Below are positions 1 through 8,256 of a DNA stretch of 64,000 bases, one piece after another. Within the stretch, counting starts at the first letter, position 1. Each line of letters opens with the position of its first letter. A model generated the notes under the pieces. It had not been told where the DNA came from, searched no databases, and was given only the letters and a program-made list of their open reading frames with translations. Both the position numbers and the translations under genes were made by a program. Source of the DNA: Hydrogenophaga crassostreae (GTDB taxonomy: Bacteria; Pseudomonadota; Gammaproteobacteria; Burkholderiales; Burkholderiaceae_C); contig NZ_CP017476.1 of assembly GCF_001761385.1 (NCBI RefSeq), forward strand, positions 2,469,501 to 2,533,500, given 5' to 3'.

Positions 1-1088
1 AGCACGCCCATCAGGAACGCGCCAATTACCTTGCCACCCTTGATCCGGCCGCTGGCGATCGCCAACCTCGTCTGCAGCGCCGTGGGCAGCTGCAATTCGT
101 AGAGACCGAACATTGATAAGGCCAGCACGACGAAGATTACCGCGAACGAACCGAGCACCCAGGCGTTTTGCAGGTAGGCCGACAACAGGGTTCCTGCAAG
201 CCCGGCCGCGACGCCGGCCAGCGCATAGGTCAAGGCCATGGCCAACACGTAGACCGCCGAGAGCCCTACCGCATGGCGCCTCGTCAGCTTGTTGCCGTGA
301 CCGGCCAGGATGCCCGTCAGGATCGGAATCATGGGTAGCATGCACGGCGTAAAAGCGAGCAGAAAACCGAAGCCGAAAAATGCCGCCACCAGGGCCCAGC
401 GGCTCTGATTGGCAAACAGCAGGCGCACCGTATCCAGATCCGATGACGGTGCGGTTGTTGCGCCCTTACTTGCATTCACCGCTGGCTCGGGAGGCGAGGG
501 GCCAGACACTGATGCGGCCAAAAGCGACACATTGACGGTTTTCTCAATCGGCGGATAACACACGCCCAACGGCTCATTGCAGCCTTGGTAGGAGGCGAGC
601 AGTTCGACGCTCTCCTTCTGGTCACCAGAACTGCGCAGCTTGATGACGGCGTCGAATGCCTGGTGATAAACCTGCACACTACCGAAGGTGGGGTCGGCCT
701 TGGGTTCACCCTGTGGCAATGCCACGTCCGAGATCGAAATGGTCGTCGGCTTGACGATGGTGAAACTGATACGGTCGCGGTACATGTAGTAGTCCGCAGC
801 AGGTGTCAAGGTGGCGATCAAGGTATTCGCATCCTTGGCATTGACAGCGATCTTGAATGCCAGATCCGGCGGCAACAATTCCTCCGACTTGTCTGACTTG
901 CTGATCTTGTCGATCCAACTTCGGACTGCGTTCAAAGGACCAGGCGACTCCGAGGCTCTCACCGATGGGGACACAGTGCTCGGCGCTACGCTGGCATTCT
1001 GTGCCAGCGCGATAGCTGGCGTACCCAGCAGCACCAGCCAAGCGAGCCAGCGCAACGGGCGGAAAAGTACGTGGAAGTGCGCGCTCAT
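1..1088 (-). CDS. dsbD: Thiol:disulfide interchange protein DsbD (C-terminal part beyond window)
   Basis: Inner-membrane electron conduit that passes thioredoxin reducing power to periplasmic disulfide proteins such as DsbC. I translated the frame by hand; it stays open to the window edge, giving about 362 residues of the N-terminal half. It has a signal peptide ending near residue 27, an alpha domain with the Cys170/Cys177 pair (YQGC...VCYPP) and the start of the transmembrane domain with TPCMLP (Cys249). The C-terminal thioredoxin-like domain would be outside the window. The ATG overlaps the dsbC stop by 4 bp, so the two are translationally coupled. The copper-oxidase context suggests it keeps the metal-handling periplasmic proteins reduced or isomerised. 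Confidence 0.9.
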   Translation of the reverse strand, partial: MSAHFHVLFRPLRWLAWLVLLGTPAIALAQNASVAPSTVSPSVRASESPGPLNAVRSWIDKISKSDKSEELLPPDLAFKIAVNAKDANTLIATLTPAADYYMYRDRISFTIVKPTTISISDVALPQGEPKADPTFGSVQVYHQAFDAVIKLRSSGDQKESVELLASYQGCNEPLGVCYPPIEKTVNVSLLAASVSGPSPPEPAVNASKGATTAPSSDLDTVRLLFANQSRWALVAAFFGFGFLLAFTPCMLPMIPILTGILAGHGNKLTRRHAVGLSAVYVLAMALTYALAGVAAGLAGTLLSAYLQNAWVLGSFAVIFVVLALSMFGLYELQLPTALQTRLAIASGRIKGGKVIGAFLMGV

Positions 1089-1837
1089 TTCCCAACCTTG
1101 TTCTTCGGCTGGCTGTTCATAGGACTCCGAGCGGCCGCCTTCTGCAAGGCCTGTTCAAGCTTGGCACGAGGCAAGGCCCCAACCAGCCGACTTCCGTCGG
1201 ACAGGATCGTGGTCGGCGTGCCATTGATACGGTGGCGCGCCGCAAGTGCGGCAATGTCAGCGATCGGAGTGGCGCAATCGGCAGGGCCTGCCGGCACGGT
1301 GCCGTTGTGCATGATCTCTTCCCAAGCCGTGGCGCGATCTGGCGCGCACCAGACGGCGCGCGACTTGGCCGCCGCCTGCGGATGCAGCTGGTCGATCGGG
1401 TAGAGAAAAACATGGATGGTCAGGTTGTCGACACTGCGCAGGGTCTCCTCAAGGGCCTTGCAATATGGGCAATCGGGGTCCTCGAAGATCGCGATACGGC
1501 GCTCCCCATTGCCTTTGACAAGTGTGATCGACCAGTCGAGATTGAGGCTGTCAAAAGGAATCGCGTTGAGCTTATCGAGCCGCGCATCGGTGAGATTTCG
1601 GTCCGCGGCGACGTCGAACAAAGGTCCACCAAGGATGAAGCGGCCATCTTCGGTGACATAAAAGACCTGCCCTGCCACAGCGGCCTCGACGACTCCTGAT
1701 ACCGGTGTTTTCTGGATGTCCTGGACGGGTTTGCCCGGAAAGACCTTCTGCAAGGTGGCACGCACGGCGGCGTCATCAGCATGCACCGCAGATGCCAGGC
1801 TCGCTGCGAACATCAGAGTAAGCCATATCCGTTTCAT
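1085..1837 (-). CDS. dsbC: DsbC/DsbG-type protein-disulfide isomerase
   Basis: Periplasmic disulfide isomerase, 250 residues, close to the family length. The signal peptide ends at about residue 20 (AVHA). The N-terminal dimerisation domain is followed by a thioredoxin fold with the active site CPYC (Cys123-Cys126). A second structural Cys pair (VWCAPD and PADCATP) and the cis-Pro segment GTPTT are also present. It starts just downstream of the multicopper oxidase (stop at 1841) and overlaps dsbD by 4 bp, so MCO-dsbC-dsbD probably form one transcript. A second, different DsbC homologue is at 34089-34844. The likely role is repair of disulfides misoxidised by copper; that part is inference. 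Confidence 0.9.
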   Translation of the reverse strand: MKRIWLTLMFAASLASAVHADDAAVRATLQKVFPGKPVQDIQKTPVSGVVEAAVAGQVFYVTEDGRFILGGPLFDVAADRNLTDARLDKLNAIPFDSLNLDWSITLVKGNGERRIAIFEDPDCPYCKALEETLRSVDNLTIHVFLYPIDQLHPQAAAKSRAVWCAPDRATAWEEIMHNGTVPAGPADCATPIADIAALAARHRINGTPTTILSDGSRLVGALPRAKLEQALQKAAARSPMNSQPKNKVGK

Positions 1838-1840
1838 GAT

Positions 1841-3460
1841 CTACGCCTCCACCCGGTAATTGCGCATCAGGCCCGTGTCTTCATGCTCAAGCATGTGGCA
1901 GTGGTAAAGAAACAGGCCTGCAAAATCAGCAAAGCGAAGCAACACACGAACCCGCTCGCCGGGCATCACCAGCACCGTGTCCTTCCAGCCATCGTCGACG
2001 AAACCGGCCTTGACCGAGTCGTACTCGTCGGAAAACTTGCGCGACACCGATCGCGTTAAAACGCGAAACTGCAGGCCGTGCACGTGCATCGAGTGCGGCA
2101 TCACCATGCCCATCATCGAGCCGCGGCCTTCGTTGCGGAACTCCCAGATCTCGTTCGTCCCGAGCTTGACGGTTTCGAGCTCGCTGGCGCCGAGCATGTC
2201 GAAGCTTTCGCCGTTGATGCCCCAAACCATCATGCCCATGGTCAGCTCGAACACCTTGGGATGGGCGTAGTTGACCGCCATGAGAGGCTCGGCCTTGGCA
2301 ATCGTGGACAGGCGCGCGGGCGGCGACTCGTCGCGACCCTTGCCATCGCTGACCTTGAACCGCAGCACATCGAACGCCGCGCCGTCGGACAGACTGCCGC
2401 CACCGCCCATCATGCTGCCCATGGCTATGCCGCCTTCGAAGGCGAGGCTGCGCAGCGTCGGTTCTGCAGCGCCCGCCCAGCGGCTGAAATTGACCCACAA
2501 CTCGACCCGTTCGGCCGGTGCCAGCATCACATAGTCACGCTGCAATGGCGCTGCGAGCAAGCCGCCGTCGCTGCCGATCACCGTCAGCGGCGTCTGGTCG
2601 CTCCAGGCCAGCTTGAGCGTGCGTGTGTTCGAGGCATTCAGCAGACGCAGGCGGTGAGCCCGACGTTCGACCTCGCGTTGCCGCGGGATGCTGCCGTTGA
2701 CGAGAACCTGATCACCCAGCACACCCATCATGCCGGCCATCATCGAGCCCATGCCGCCGCCGCCCATCATCCCGCCACTCATCATTCCCCCGCCCATCAT
2801 GCCGCGGCGTTGTGAGGGCGCATCTTTGCCACCACCCAGATAGACAAACTGGTTGTCGGCATCGAAATTGCGGTCCTGGATCACCAGCGGCAGGTCTTGC
2901 GCGCCGGACGGCAGATTGAGCGCAGCCTCTTCGTCGTCGCTGACCAGGAACAGCCCGGCCAACCCGGCATAAACCTGTTTTCCGGTACGACCATGCGGAT
3001 GTGGATGGAACCAGTAGCTGCCAGCGCGGTTGTCGACCTTGAACTCGTACACATAGCGCGCACCCGGAGCGATCGCGAATCGCGGGTGCCCGTCCATCTC
3101 TTCTGGTACATGCAGGCCATGCCAGTGAATGATGGTCGACTCGGGCAGTCCGTTGATGAGATCGATTCGAATCCGCTGACCGCGACGCACGCGGATGATG
3201 GGACCGAGGTAGCCACCGGCCGAGGCCTCGAGCGTATGCGGCTCACCGCGCAACAACTTGCTGCGGTAGCGCCAGACCTGGGTCGGTTTGCCAGACCGAA
3301 TCGACACCTGATCGGGCAGGGCATGCAATTCGATATGGACGTCCACGTCGGCACCTGCCTTGCCTTGCGCAGCCAAGGCGGACGTACCAATGGAGGCCGT
3401 GACAACGGCACCGGCGGAACCCAGCAACAACAGGCGGCGTTGGTGGTTCATTTGATTCAT
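1841..3460 (-). CDS. Multicopper oxidase with Met-rich loop (CueO/CopA-like)
   Basis: Exported laccase-like oxidase, 539 residues, probably oxidising Cu(I) in the periplasm. The N terminus carries a Tat-like signal (QRRLLLLGSAG). All copper motifs are visible: HWHG and HPHPHG in domain 1, HSMHVHG and the HCHMLEHEDTGLM cluster in domain 3. Between domains 1 and 2 there is a loop of GGMM-type repeats, about 14 Met within about 30 residues (around plus-strand positions 2700-2810), comparable to the CueO Met-rich region. I chose the ATG at 3460 because GGGAG lies 6 bp upstream; an in-frame ATG at 3490 lacks a good ribosome site. It follows a 48-residue membrane peptide. Confidence 0.88.
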   Translation of the reverse strand: MNQMNHQRRLLLLGSAGAVVTASIGTSALAAQGKAGADVDVHIELHALPDQVSIRSGKPTQVWRYRSKLLRGEPHTLEASAGGYLGPIIRVRRGQRIRIDLINGLPESTIIHWHGLHVPEEMDGHPRFAIAPGARYVYEFKVDNRAGSYWFHPHPHGRTGKQVYAGLAGLFLVSDDEEAALNLPSGAQDLPLVIQDRNFDADNQFVYLGGGKDAPSQRRGMMGGGMMSGGMMGGGGMGSMMAGMMGVLGDQVLVNGSIPRQREVERRAHRLRLLNASNTRTLKLAWSDQTPLTVIGSDGGLLAAPLQRDYVMLAPAERVELWVNFSRWAGAAEPTLRSLAFEGGIAMGSMMGGGGSLSDGAAFDVLRFKVSDGKGRDESPPARLSTIAKAEPLMAVNYAHPKVFELTMGMMVWGINGESFDMLGASELETVKLGTNEIWEFRNEGRGSMMGMVMPHSMHVHGLQFRVLTRSVSRKFSDEYDSVKAGFVDDGWKDTVLVMPGERVRVLLRFADFAGLFLYHCHMLEHEDTGLMRNYRVEA

Positions 3461-3490
3461 TTGGTTCTCCCTTCGTGATTGATTGATCAT

Positions 3491-3637
3491 TCAACAACCG
3501 ATGCCCGTCATCATCGAGCCGTGCATCACCGCCATGCTCGCGGCGCTCAGCAGCGAGACGCCACCAATGACGGCCAGCACGATGACTGCAATACGTAGCG
3601 CTTGAGGTTGAGGTTGAGGTTGATTAGGACTATTCAT
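3491..3637 (-). CDS. 48-residue single-pass membrane peptide
   Basis: Small protein with a Gln/Pro-rich start (NQPQPQPQ), one hydrophobic segment at about residues 15-37 and a short Met-containing tail ending MHGSMMTGIGC. The Met and terminal Cys residues could contact copper, but this is inference. ATG 3637 has GGAG 8 bp upstream and overlaps the stop of the upstream F510_1955-like gene by 8 bp. The multicopper oxidase starts 30 bp downstream. I do not recognise a named family. The operon position and coupled translation support a real gene. Confidence 0.6.
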   Translation of the reverse strand: MNSPNQPQPQPQALRIAVIVLAVIGGVSLLSAASMAVMHGSMMTGIGC

Positions 3638-4541
3638 GTGTGCTCCCATCCTGGGCGATAGCCGTCCAGCTGCGTCCTGCATCCTTGCTCAGAAATACAC
3701 TGCGCTTGAACGTGGCAATCGTCAGCTCACTGCGACGCACTGGGTTCTGCGCGATGTAGGCCACTGCGTCTTCACTCAGTGCGGGCAGGGTCAGAGTCTC
3801 CGGAGCCGATCCGGGTTTGAGCGCGATCCGCATCAGAGATGGCTTGCCGGCGTAGCCGCTGAACCACAGGTGTTGCCCATCGAGATCGAAGGTTGCGGCC
3901 AAAACTTGTTGGCCACCAAAAAGCCGATCAAACTTCTCGGCGGCATTCCGAGACAGGTAGAGTCCGTCAGCGGCGCCCGCCGCCACAGTATTGGCTTCGG
4001 ACGGGTGCACTGCCAGGGTCTTCAACTCTTTACCCAGCCCATCCGCCGCCGCGTGCTTCCATTGCAAGCCATCGTTCATGGTGAAGAAGATGCCAGGCTG
4101 ATTCATGCGCGAGTTCGCGCCATGATTGACAACGTAGACTGCGTTGGTGCCATAGCTCGCCGCCAATGAGTGGAAGTCAGACTCACCTGACAAGCCAAGA
4201 TCTTTCCAGCTCTTGCCGCCGTCACTGCTCTTGATCAGTCCGAAAGGGTTGGTCAGCCCCGACCCGGGCGCTGGATGGCCGCTGCTGTAAATAGCGTTGC
4301 GGGTGGCCGAGAAGCCCATGTAGTCATGCGCAGGTCCCTCCGCCTTGGACCACTTCCCGTTCTCGAAGACAGCCAGGCCATCGTGGCTGGGAATCAAGAT
4401 GCGTGCACCGTCGGTGCTGTAAGACAGGCCATGCACATGGGTCAGCGTGACAGATCCGCCAGCATAAGCGCCGGTCGTGGCCATCAATCCGACCAAGAGC
4501 CCGCTCATGGTCATGTTGCGAAACACAATTTTGAAGTTCAT
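3630..4541 (-). CDS. F510_1955-type secreted BNR/sialidase-like propeller protein
   Basis: 303 residues with a signal peptide (cleavage near AYAGG, residue 28) and repeated BNR/Asp-box-like elements (SSDGGKSWKDLG, TMNDGLQWKHAA, SKDAGRSWTAIA), suggesting a beta-propeller. It matches what I know as the F510_1955 family, annotated as glycosyl hydrolase but without proven activity, which commonly sits beside copper oxidases and DsbC/DsbD genes. It is the first gene of the leftward set F510-peptide-MCO-dsbC-dsbD. The Asp-box fold may simply be a periplasmic scaffold, and no catalytic residue can be assigned from sequence alone. Confidence 0.7.
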   Translation of the reverse strand: MNFKIVFRNMTMSGLLVGLMATTGAYAGGSVTLTHVHGLSYSTDGARILIPSHDGLAVFENGKWSKAEGPAHDYMGFSATRNAIYSSGHPAPGSGLTNPFGLIKSSDGGKSWKDLGLSGESDFHSLAASYGTNAVYVVNHGANSRMNQPGIFFTMNDGLQWKHAAADGLGKELKTLAVHPSEANTVAAGAADGLYLSRNAAEKFDRLFGGQQVLAATFDLDGQHLWFSGYAGKPSLMRIALKPGSAPETLTLPALSEDAVAYIAQNPVRRSELTIATFKRSVFLSKDAGRSWTAIAQDGSTHE

Positions 4542-4811
4542 TTTTTTTCCTATTGGAGGACATTTGTTGTCGGGCCCAAGGTGGCCGGTTGCTGCTTGGC
4601 AAGCATCAGCAAGGCAAGTTCAGGCATCGACACGATCAAGATATGTAGGGAGGCGCGAGGCGGTTTGGTCGTTCGAAGAACGGTTTGACGTGCCTCAGCA
4701 AGTCCGTGGTCGGAGTTCACGCAGGACTTGGTGTCGCCGACCAGCCAGATTCCACGTGCCCGTGCCACCTGACTACCAGTTCAGGCAGTCAGCACGGGTC
4801 AATACGTGATG
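4542..4811. other. 270-bp intergenic region upstream of the MCO operon
   Basis: No credible coding frame. It should hold the leftward promoter of the F510-MCO-dsbCD operon. I did not find a match to the CopR-box motif seen elsewhere in the window, nor a MerR-type 19-bp-spaced promoter. Confidence 0.4.
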
Positions 4812-5240
4812 TCAAATGCGAAAGCAGCAGTGCAGGATCGCGTGCGGAGGATCTGCCTGGGGCGAGGGGCTTTCGGCGGGGCCGACCGCCCGACCTTGCA
4901 GCGCATATTGCGCGCTGGGTTCGAAGGTGAAAAAACCGACTACCAGTGCTGGCGCGAGGCTCGGTGCGGGTTTCACATCGACGTTTTGGCTAGAGGACTG
5001 ACAGTGCCCGACACACATTCCAGGCTGACGAGGATCCAATTTCCAAGCCGAATTTTCCGCCGAAGTCTCACCCACGCCTTTGAGGGCCATCTCGCCCGCT
5101 CCCATGCTAATGCCGGATGCGGTTCCGAGGGCTGGCGAATCGGTAGGGCAAGCGTACGAGGCGAGTGCCAGTTGCGCATAGACAAGCGACGCCATCAACA
5201 GGATGGCGACGAATCGGCGCAAAGATCGGGAAATCACCAT
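4812..5240 (-). CDS. Secreted Cys-containing protein in the copper/mercury cluster
   Basis: 142 residues with a clear signal peptide (hydrophobic 8-27, cleavage near ALAS) and a mature part with scattered cysteines: SYACP, GMCVGHC and a C-terminal HCC. The CVGHC motif and the terminal HCC are possible soft-metal sites. I do not recognise a named family, but similar short Cys/His-bearing secreted proteins accompany copper and czc-type islands. It is a monocistronic-looking gene between the MCO operon and merA. The ribosome site (AGGAA) is very close to the ATG, so the start is somewhat uncertain. Confidence 0.55.
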   Translation of the reverse strand: MVISRSLRRFVAILLMASLVYAQLALASYACPTDSPALGTASGISMGAGEMALKGVGETSAENSAWKLDPRQPGMCVGHCQSSSQNVDVKPAPSLAPALVVGFFTFEPSAQYALQGRAVGPAESPSPQADPPHAILHCCFRI

Positions 5241-5495
5241 TTCCTATTGATTCTCTGGAATGAAGATTGGTTCCGCATCCCAAGCGAGGTTTCTCAATTG
5301 AGTTGAAAATTTATACTGGCCGGGAGGAAGCGAATTTGGAACGCCACTGATGGAATTCCATGGTCTGGCTTTTCGAGCTCCAAATTCTGAACGTCTGAAC
5401 GCTGCTCGAGGTTGTCGCTGGCGCAGCGAGGTCCGATGAAGTGCAAGCCAAGGACCACAGCAGATGCTACTCGCAGCCGACCTTGAGCCTGAAAC

Positions 5496-7184
5496 TTATC
5501 CGGCGCAGCAAGACAACTGCGAAACGTCTTTGGTGAAGGTCTGTGCAGCAAGCTTCAAACCTTCGACCATGGTGAGATAGGGAAACAGCTGGTCAGCCAG
5601 ATCGTGCACCGTCATTCCGGCTCGAATGGCCACGGCGGCAGTCTGGATCAGTTCACCTGCCTCTGGTGCGACCGCCTGAACACCCAGCAGGCGCCCACTA
5701 CCGGTTTCAGCCACCATTTTTATGAAGCCGCGCGTATCAAAGTTGGCCAAGGCGCGAGGCACATGCTCCAGTGCCAAAGTCCGGGTTTCAACTGCCATAC
5801 CCGCCTGGCGCGCCTGCGCCTCGGTGAGGCCAACCGTGGCCACCTGCGGGTCGGTGAAGACGACCGCCGGCATGGCGGACAGGTCCAGTTGCGCATCTCC
5901 CCCGAGCATGTTGATGGCGGCTCGGGTGCCGGCAGCGGCTGCCACGTAGACGAATTGGGGTTGGTCCGTGCAGTCCCCCGCCGCATAGATGTTCGAGGCA
6001 CTGGTCCTCATGCCCGAGTCGACCAGAATCTGGCCGGCATCATTCACGTTCACACCAGCAGCATCAAGCCCGACATCAGTTGTATTCGGCGTGCGGCCAG
6101 TGGCGACCAACAACGCGTCCGCGCGCCACTGCTGACCTTTGCCGGTCAGCACGAACTCCCCATCGACATGGGCTGCCAAATCGGCCTGCGTGTGTTCCAG
6201 CACTTCAATGCCTTCGGTGCGAAACGCCCCTATCAGTGCTTCTCCAACTGCGGAATCTTCGGCCGACAGCAACCCGTGGCGAGCCAGGATCGTGACCTGG
6301 CTGCCCAAGCGGGCGAAGGCCTGAGCCAGTTCGACGGCCACAACCGATGCACCAACAACGAGGAGTCGTGTGGGAATGCGCTCGCACTCGAGCGCCTCTG
6401 CCGAAGTCCAGTACGGCGTTCCGGCCAGCCCTTGGATCGGCGGGATGGAAGCACTGGCGCCGGTGGCGATCAGGCAGCGATCGAAGGCCAGCGTGCGCTC
6501 GCCTCCATCCAGAAGATCCACCGCAAGATGACTGGCATCCATGAATCGGGCGCGTCCGTGCAGCACTTGAATGGCCGGCGTGTCTCGAAGAATGCCCTCG
6601 TACTTGGCCTCACGCAACGCAGTCACCCGCGCCTGTTGCTGGGCCAACAACCGACCACGGTCGATCACCGGTGGCGCGGTTGAGATGCCTTCGTCGAAAG
6701 GGCTGTGCCGACGCAGGTGGGCCACATGGGCGGCCCGGATGAAGATCTTTGACGGAACACAACCGACGTTCACGCAGGTACCGCCCAGTACGCCGCGCTC
6801 AATCAAGGTCACTCGTGCGCCTTCAGAGGCCGCTTTCAGCGCAGCCGCCATTGCCGCACCGCCGCTGCCGATGATCGCCACACCAAGGCCTTCTCCATCC
6901 GGTCCGATGGCGGGTCGTGGTCCCTCATTTCGGCGCGCGGCAGCTTCGCCATTGCCGTGGAGGCTCGATGGCCTCGCTTCAAGTTCGGCGCCATAGCCAG
7001 CGCGCGCGACGGCCACGATCAGTTCAGCGGGATCCATCGGCGCGCTGCTTTGCAGCTGCGCCTGGCCTTGCTCGTATGAAACCTTCGCCGAACCGACGCC
7101 AGCCACGCCGGTCAGTGCCTTCTCAACATGAGCGGCACATGACATGCAGGTCATGCCCGTGATGTGAAGTGTGTGTGCGTTCAT
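5496..7184 (-). CDS. merA: Mercuric reductase MerA with N-terminal HMA domain
   Basis: Cytosolic FAD/NADPH enzyme reducing Hg(II) to volatile Hg(0), 562 residues. Domains in order: heavy-metal-associated domain with GMTCMSCAAHV (about residues 10-20), the FAD-binding GSGGAAMAA, the redox-active CVNVGCVPSK, the NAD-binding and dimerisation domains, and the C-terminal vicinal pair SCCAG that delivers Hg(II) to the partner active site. All key residues are present. It is the last gene of merT-P-F-A and overlaps merF by 4 bp. The single HMA domain and the length are typical of gamma/betaproteobacterial MerA. Confidence 0.97.
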   Translation of the reverse strand: MNAHTLHITGMTCMSCAAHVEKALTGVAGVGSAKVSYEQGQAQLQSSAPMDPAELIVAVARAGYGAELEARPSSLHGNGEAAARRNEGPRPAIGPDGEGLGVAIIGSGGAAMAAALKAASEGARVTLIERGVLGGTCVNVGCVPSKIFIRAAHVAHLRRHSPFDEGISTAPPVIDRGRLLAQQQARVTALREAKYEGILRDTPAIQVLHGRARFMDASHLAVDLLDGGERTLAFDRCLIATGASASIPPIQGLAGTPYWTSAEALECERIPTRLLVVGASVVAVELAQAFARLGSQVTILARHGLLSAEDSAVGEALIGAFRTEGIEVLEHTQADLAAHVDGEFVLTGKGQQWRADALLVATGRTPNTTDVGLDAAGVNVNDAGQILVDSGMRTSASNIYAAGDCTDQPQFVYVAAAAGTRAAINMLGGDAQLDLSAMPAVVFTDPQVATVGLTEAQARQAGMAVETRTLALEHVPRALANFDTRGFIKMVAETGSGRLLGVQAVAPEAGELIQTAAVAIRAGMTVHDLADQLFPYLTMVEGLKLAAQTFTKDVSQLSCCAG

Positions 7185-7438
7185 GGGTTGGAATCCCTGG
7201 CCCGCTCACCTTGCCGAGCATCGACAGCACAAGCATCATCTTTGCGGCATCGGCGCCATGCCCAATAGGTCAGACCCATGCTGATGATGAGCGCAGGAAT
7301 CAGGACGAAATCCAACCAACCCGCCAAGGCTGAAAGGCCCACCGCCGTAATGGCAATGAAAAGAATCGGTGTCACGCAGCACAGTGCGAGAAGCACCGAA
7401 GACACCACACCGGTGCGGAACCACTGTTGGCTGTTCAT
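7181..7438 (-). CDS. merF: Mercury transporter MerF
   Basis: 85-residue inner-membrane protein with two hydrophobic segments (about 10-32 and 41-60) that imports Hg(II) from MerP to MerA. The vicinal CCVTP motif in the first membrane segment and a second Cys near the cytosolic end (RRCRKDDAC) match MerF. Stop and start codons overlap merA and merP by 4 bp on each side, so the operon is tightly coupled. Carrying both MerT and MerF importers is common in mobile mer operons. Confidence 0.92.
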   Translation of the reverse strand: MNSQQWFRTGVVSSVLLALCCVTPILFIAITAVGLSALAGWLDFVLIPALIISMGLTYWAWRRCRKDDACAVDARQGERARDSNP

Positions 7439-7719
7439 GGTTGTTTGGCCAGCGTAGAGGGGTAGCCGGCATTGGTGGTTGCCTGGGTCAGCGCGGTAAC
7501 GTCCGTCTTGGCGTCGTCAAAGGTCACCGTCGCCTGGCGTTTGTCAAAGTTGACCTCGGCTTTGTCGACGCCTGGCACATTGGCCAACGCCTTCTTCACC
7601 GTGATCGGGCATACCGGACAGTCCATGCTTGGAACGGACAGCGTCACCGTCTGCACGGCGGCCCAAGCCGGTGCGGTGGCAAGGCAGATTGAAGCCAAGG
7701 CCAGAGAAAACTTGTTCAT
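7435..7719 (-). CDS. merP: Periplasmic mercury-binding protein MerP
   Basis: 94 residues: a signal peptide ending AWA (residue 20) followed by one HMA fold with the Hg-binding motif MDCPVCPITV. It scavenges Hg(II) in the periplasm and hands it to MerT/MerF. It lies between merT (12 bp upstream) and merF (4-bp overlap). Normal length and intact ligands. Confidence 0.95.
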   Translation of the reverse strand: MNKFSLALASICLATAPAWAAVQTVTLSVPSMDCPVCPITVKKALANVPGVDKAEVNFDKRQATVTFDDAKTDVTALTQATTNAGYPSTLAKQP

Positions 7720-7731
7720 GATGGATTCCTT

Positions 7732-8082
7732 TCAGTAAAACCAAGGCGCGATGTAAGGGAACGCGAGTCCGACGAGCACCAATGCGGCGATCGCCCAGAA
7801 CGCCAGCTTGTAGGCCACCCGCACCTGCGGTATGGCGCAGACCTCTCCCGGCTTGCAGTCCGCAGCAGGGCGAAAAATTCGTCGCCCTGCGAAGAACAAC
7901 GCGACCAGCGCGAGACCAATGAAAATGGGTCGATACGGCTCCAACGCCGTGAGGTTGGCAATCCATGCCCCACCAATACCCATCGAGAGTAGAACGAGAG
8001 GGCCCAGGCAGCAGGCGGATGCCAGGATAGCGGCGACGCCTCCTGCGGCCAGCGCCCCTCGGCTGTCTTGAGCCTTTTCCAT
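7732..8082 (-). CDS. merT: Mercuric transport protein MerT
   Basis: 116-residue, three-helix inner-membrane importer. The first helix carries the CC pair (ASACCLGP) and the cytosolic loop the second pair (DCKPGEVC), both known Hg ligands. I placed the start at ATG 8082, with AGGA upstream, because this gives the usual 116 residues. A longer in-frame reading up to 8196 would run through the promoter and is rejected. First gene of merTPFA. Confidence 0.93.
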   Translation of the reverse strand: MEKAQDSRGALAAGGVAAILASACCLGPLVLLSMGIGGAWIANLTALEPYRPIFIGLALVALFFAGRRIFRPAADCKPGEVCAIPQVRVAYKLAFWAIAALVLVGLAFPYIAPWFY

Positions 8083-8119
8083 GGGTGGATCCTTTTGAGA
8101 ATGAAGGTTCGATGCAGCC

Positions 8120-8150
8120 AGCATACTTCCGTACATGGGTACAGAGTCAA
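8120..8150 (-). promoter_or_regulatory. mer operator/promoter copy 1 (in front of merT)
   Basis: Reading leftward: -35 TTGACT (8145-8150), 19-bp spacer containing the dyad GTAC-CCAT-GTAC, -10 TATGCT (8120-8125). The 19-bp spacing is the hallmark of MerR-activated promoters. The -10 box is 37 bp from the merT ATG, the usual geometry. Confidence 0.85.
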
Positions 8151-8155
8151 GCGGT

Positions 8156-8221
8156 ATGTTTATTGACCATGCCACCTTCGCAACTGGGGAAGACAAGTGG
8201 GCTGAATCATCGATGCTGTAA
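8156..8221 (+). pseudogene. 22-codon ORF at merR start spacing, possible merR remnant
   Basis: An ATG lies 5 nt beyond the -35 box of operator copy 1, the same spacing that the real merR ATG has from copy 2. The ORF (begins MFIDHATFATG) stops at 8219-8221. It could be the decayed 5' end of a former merR, but the match to MerR is weak and this reading rests mainly on position. Confidence 0.25.
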
Positions 8222-8251
8222 GCTTATTTCCGGACGTAAGTACGGAGTCAA
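8221..8251 (-). promoter_or_regulatory. mer operator/promoter copy 2 (in front of merR)
   Basis: Reading leftward: -35 TTGACT (8246-8251), 19-bp spacer with dyad CCGTAC-TTAC-GTCCGG, -10 TAAGCT (8221-8226). It abuts the merR ATG with the 5-nt gap seen in Tn501-like operons, so it is the canonical merR-side operator. It faces the same way as copy 1, 101 bp away. Confidence 0.8.
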
Positions 8252-8256
8252 ACAGC

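Noticed and set aside
2078..2815. His-rich 245-codon plus-strand frame opposite the multicopper oxidase
   Set aside because: Antisense of the Met-rich oxidase (CAT repeats give His); not an independent metal-binding protein.
5604..6683. Long plus-strand open frame opposite merA
   Set aside because: Antisense shadow of merA; no family, no ribosome site, and MerA on the other strand is complete.
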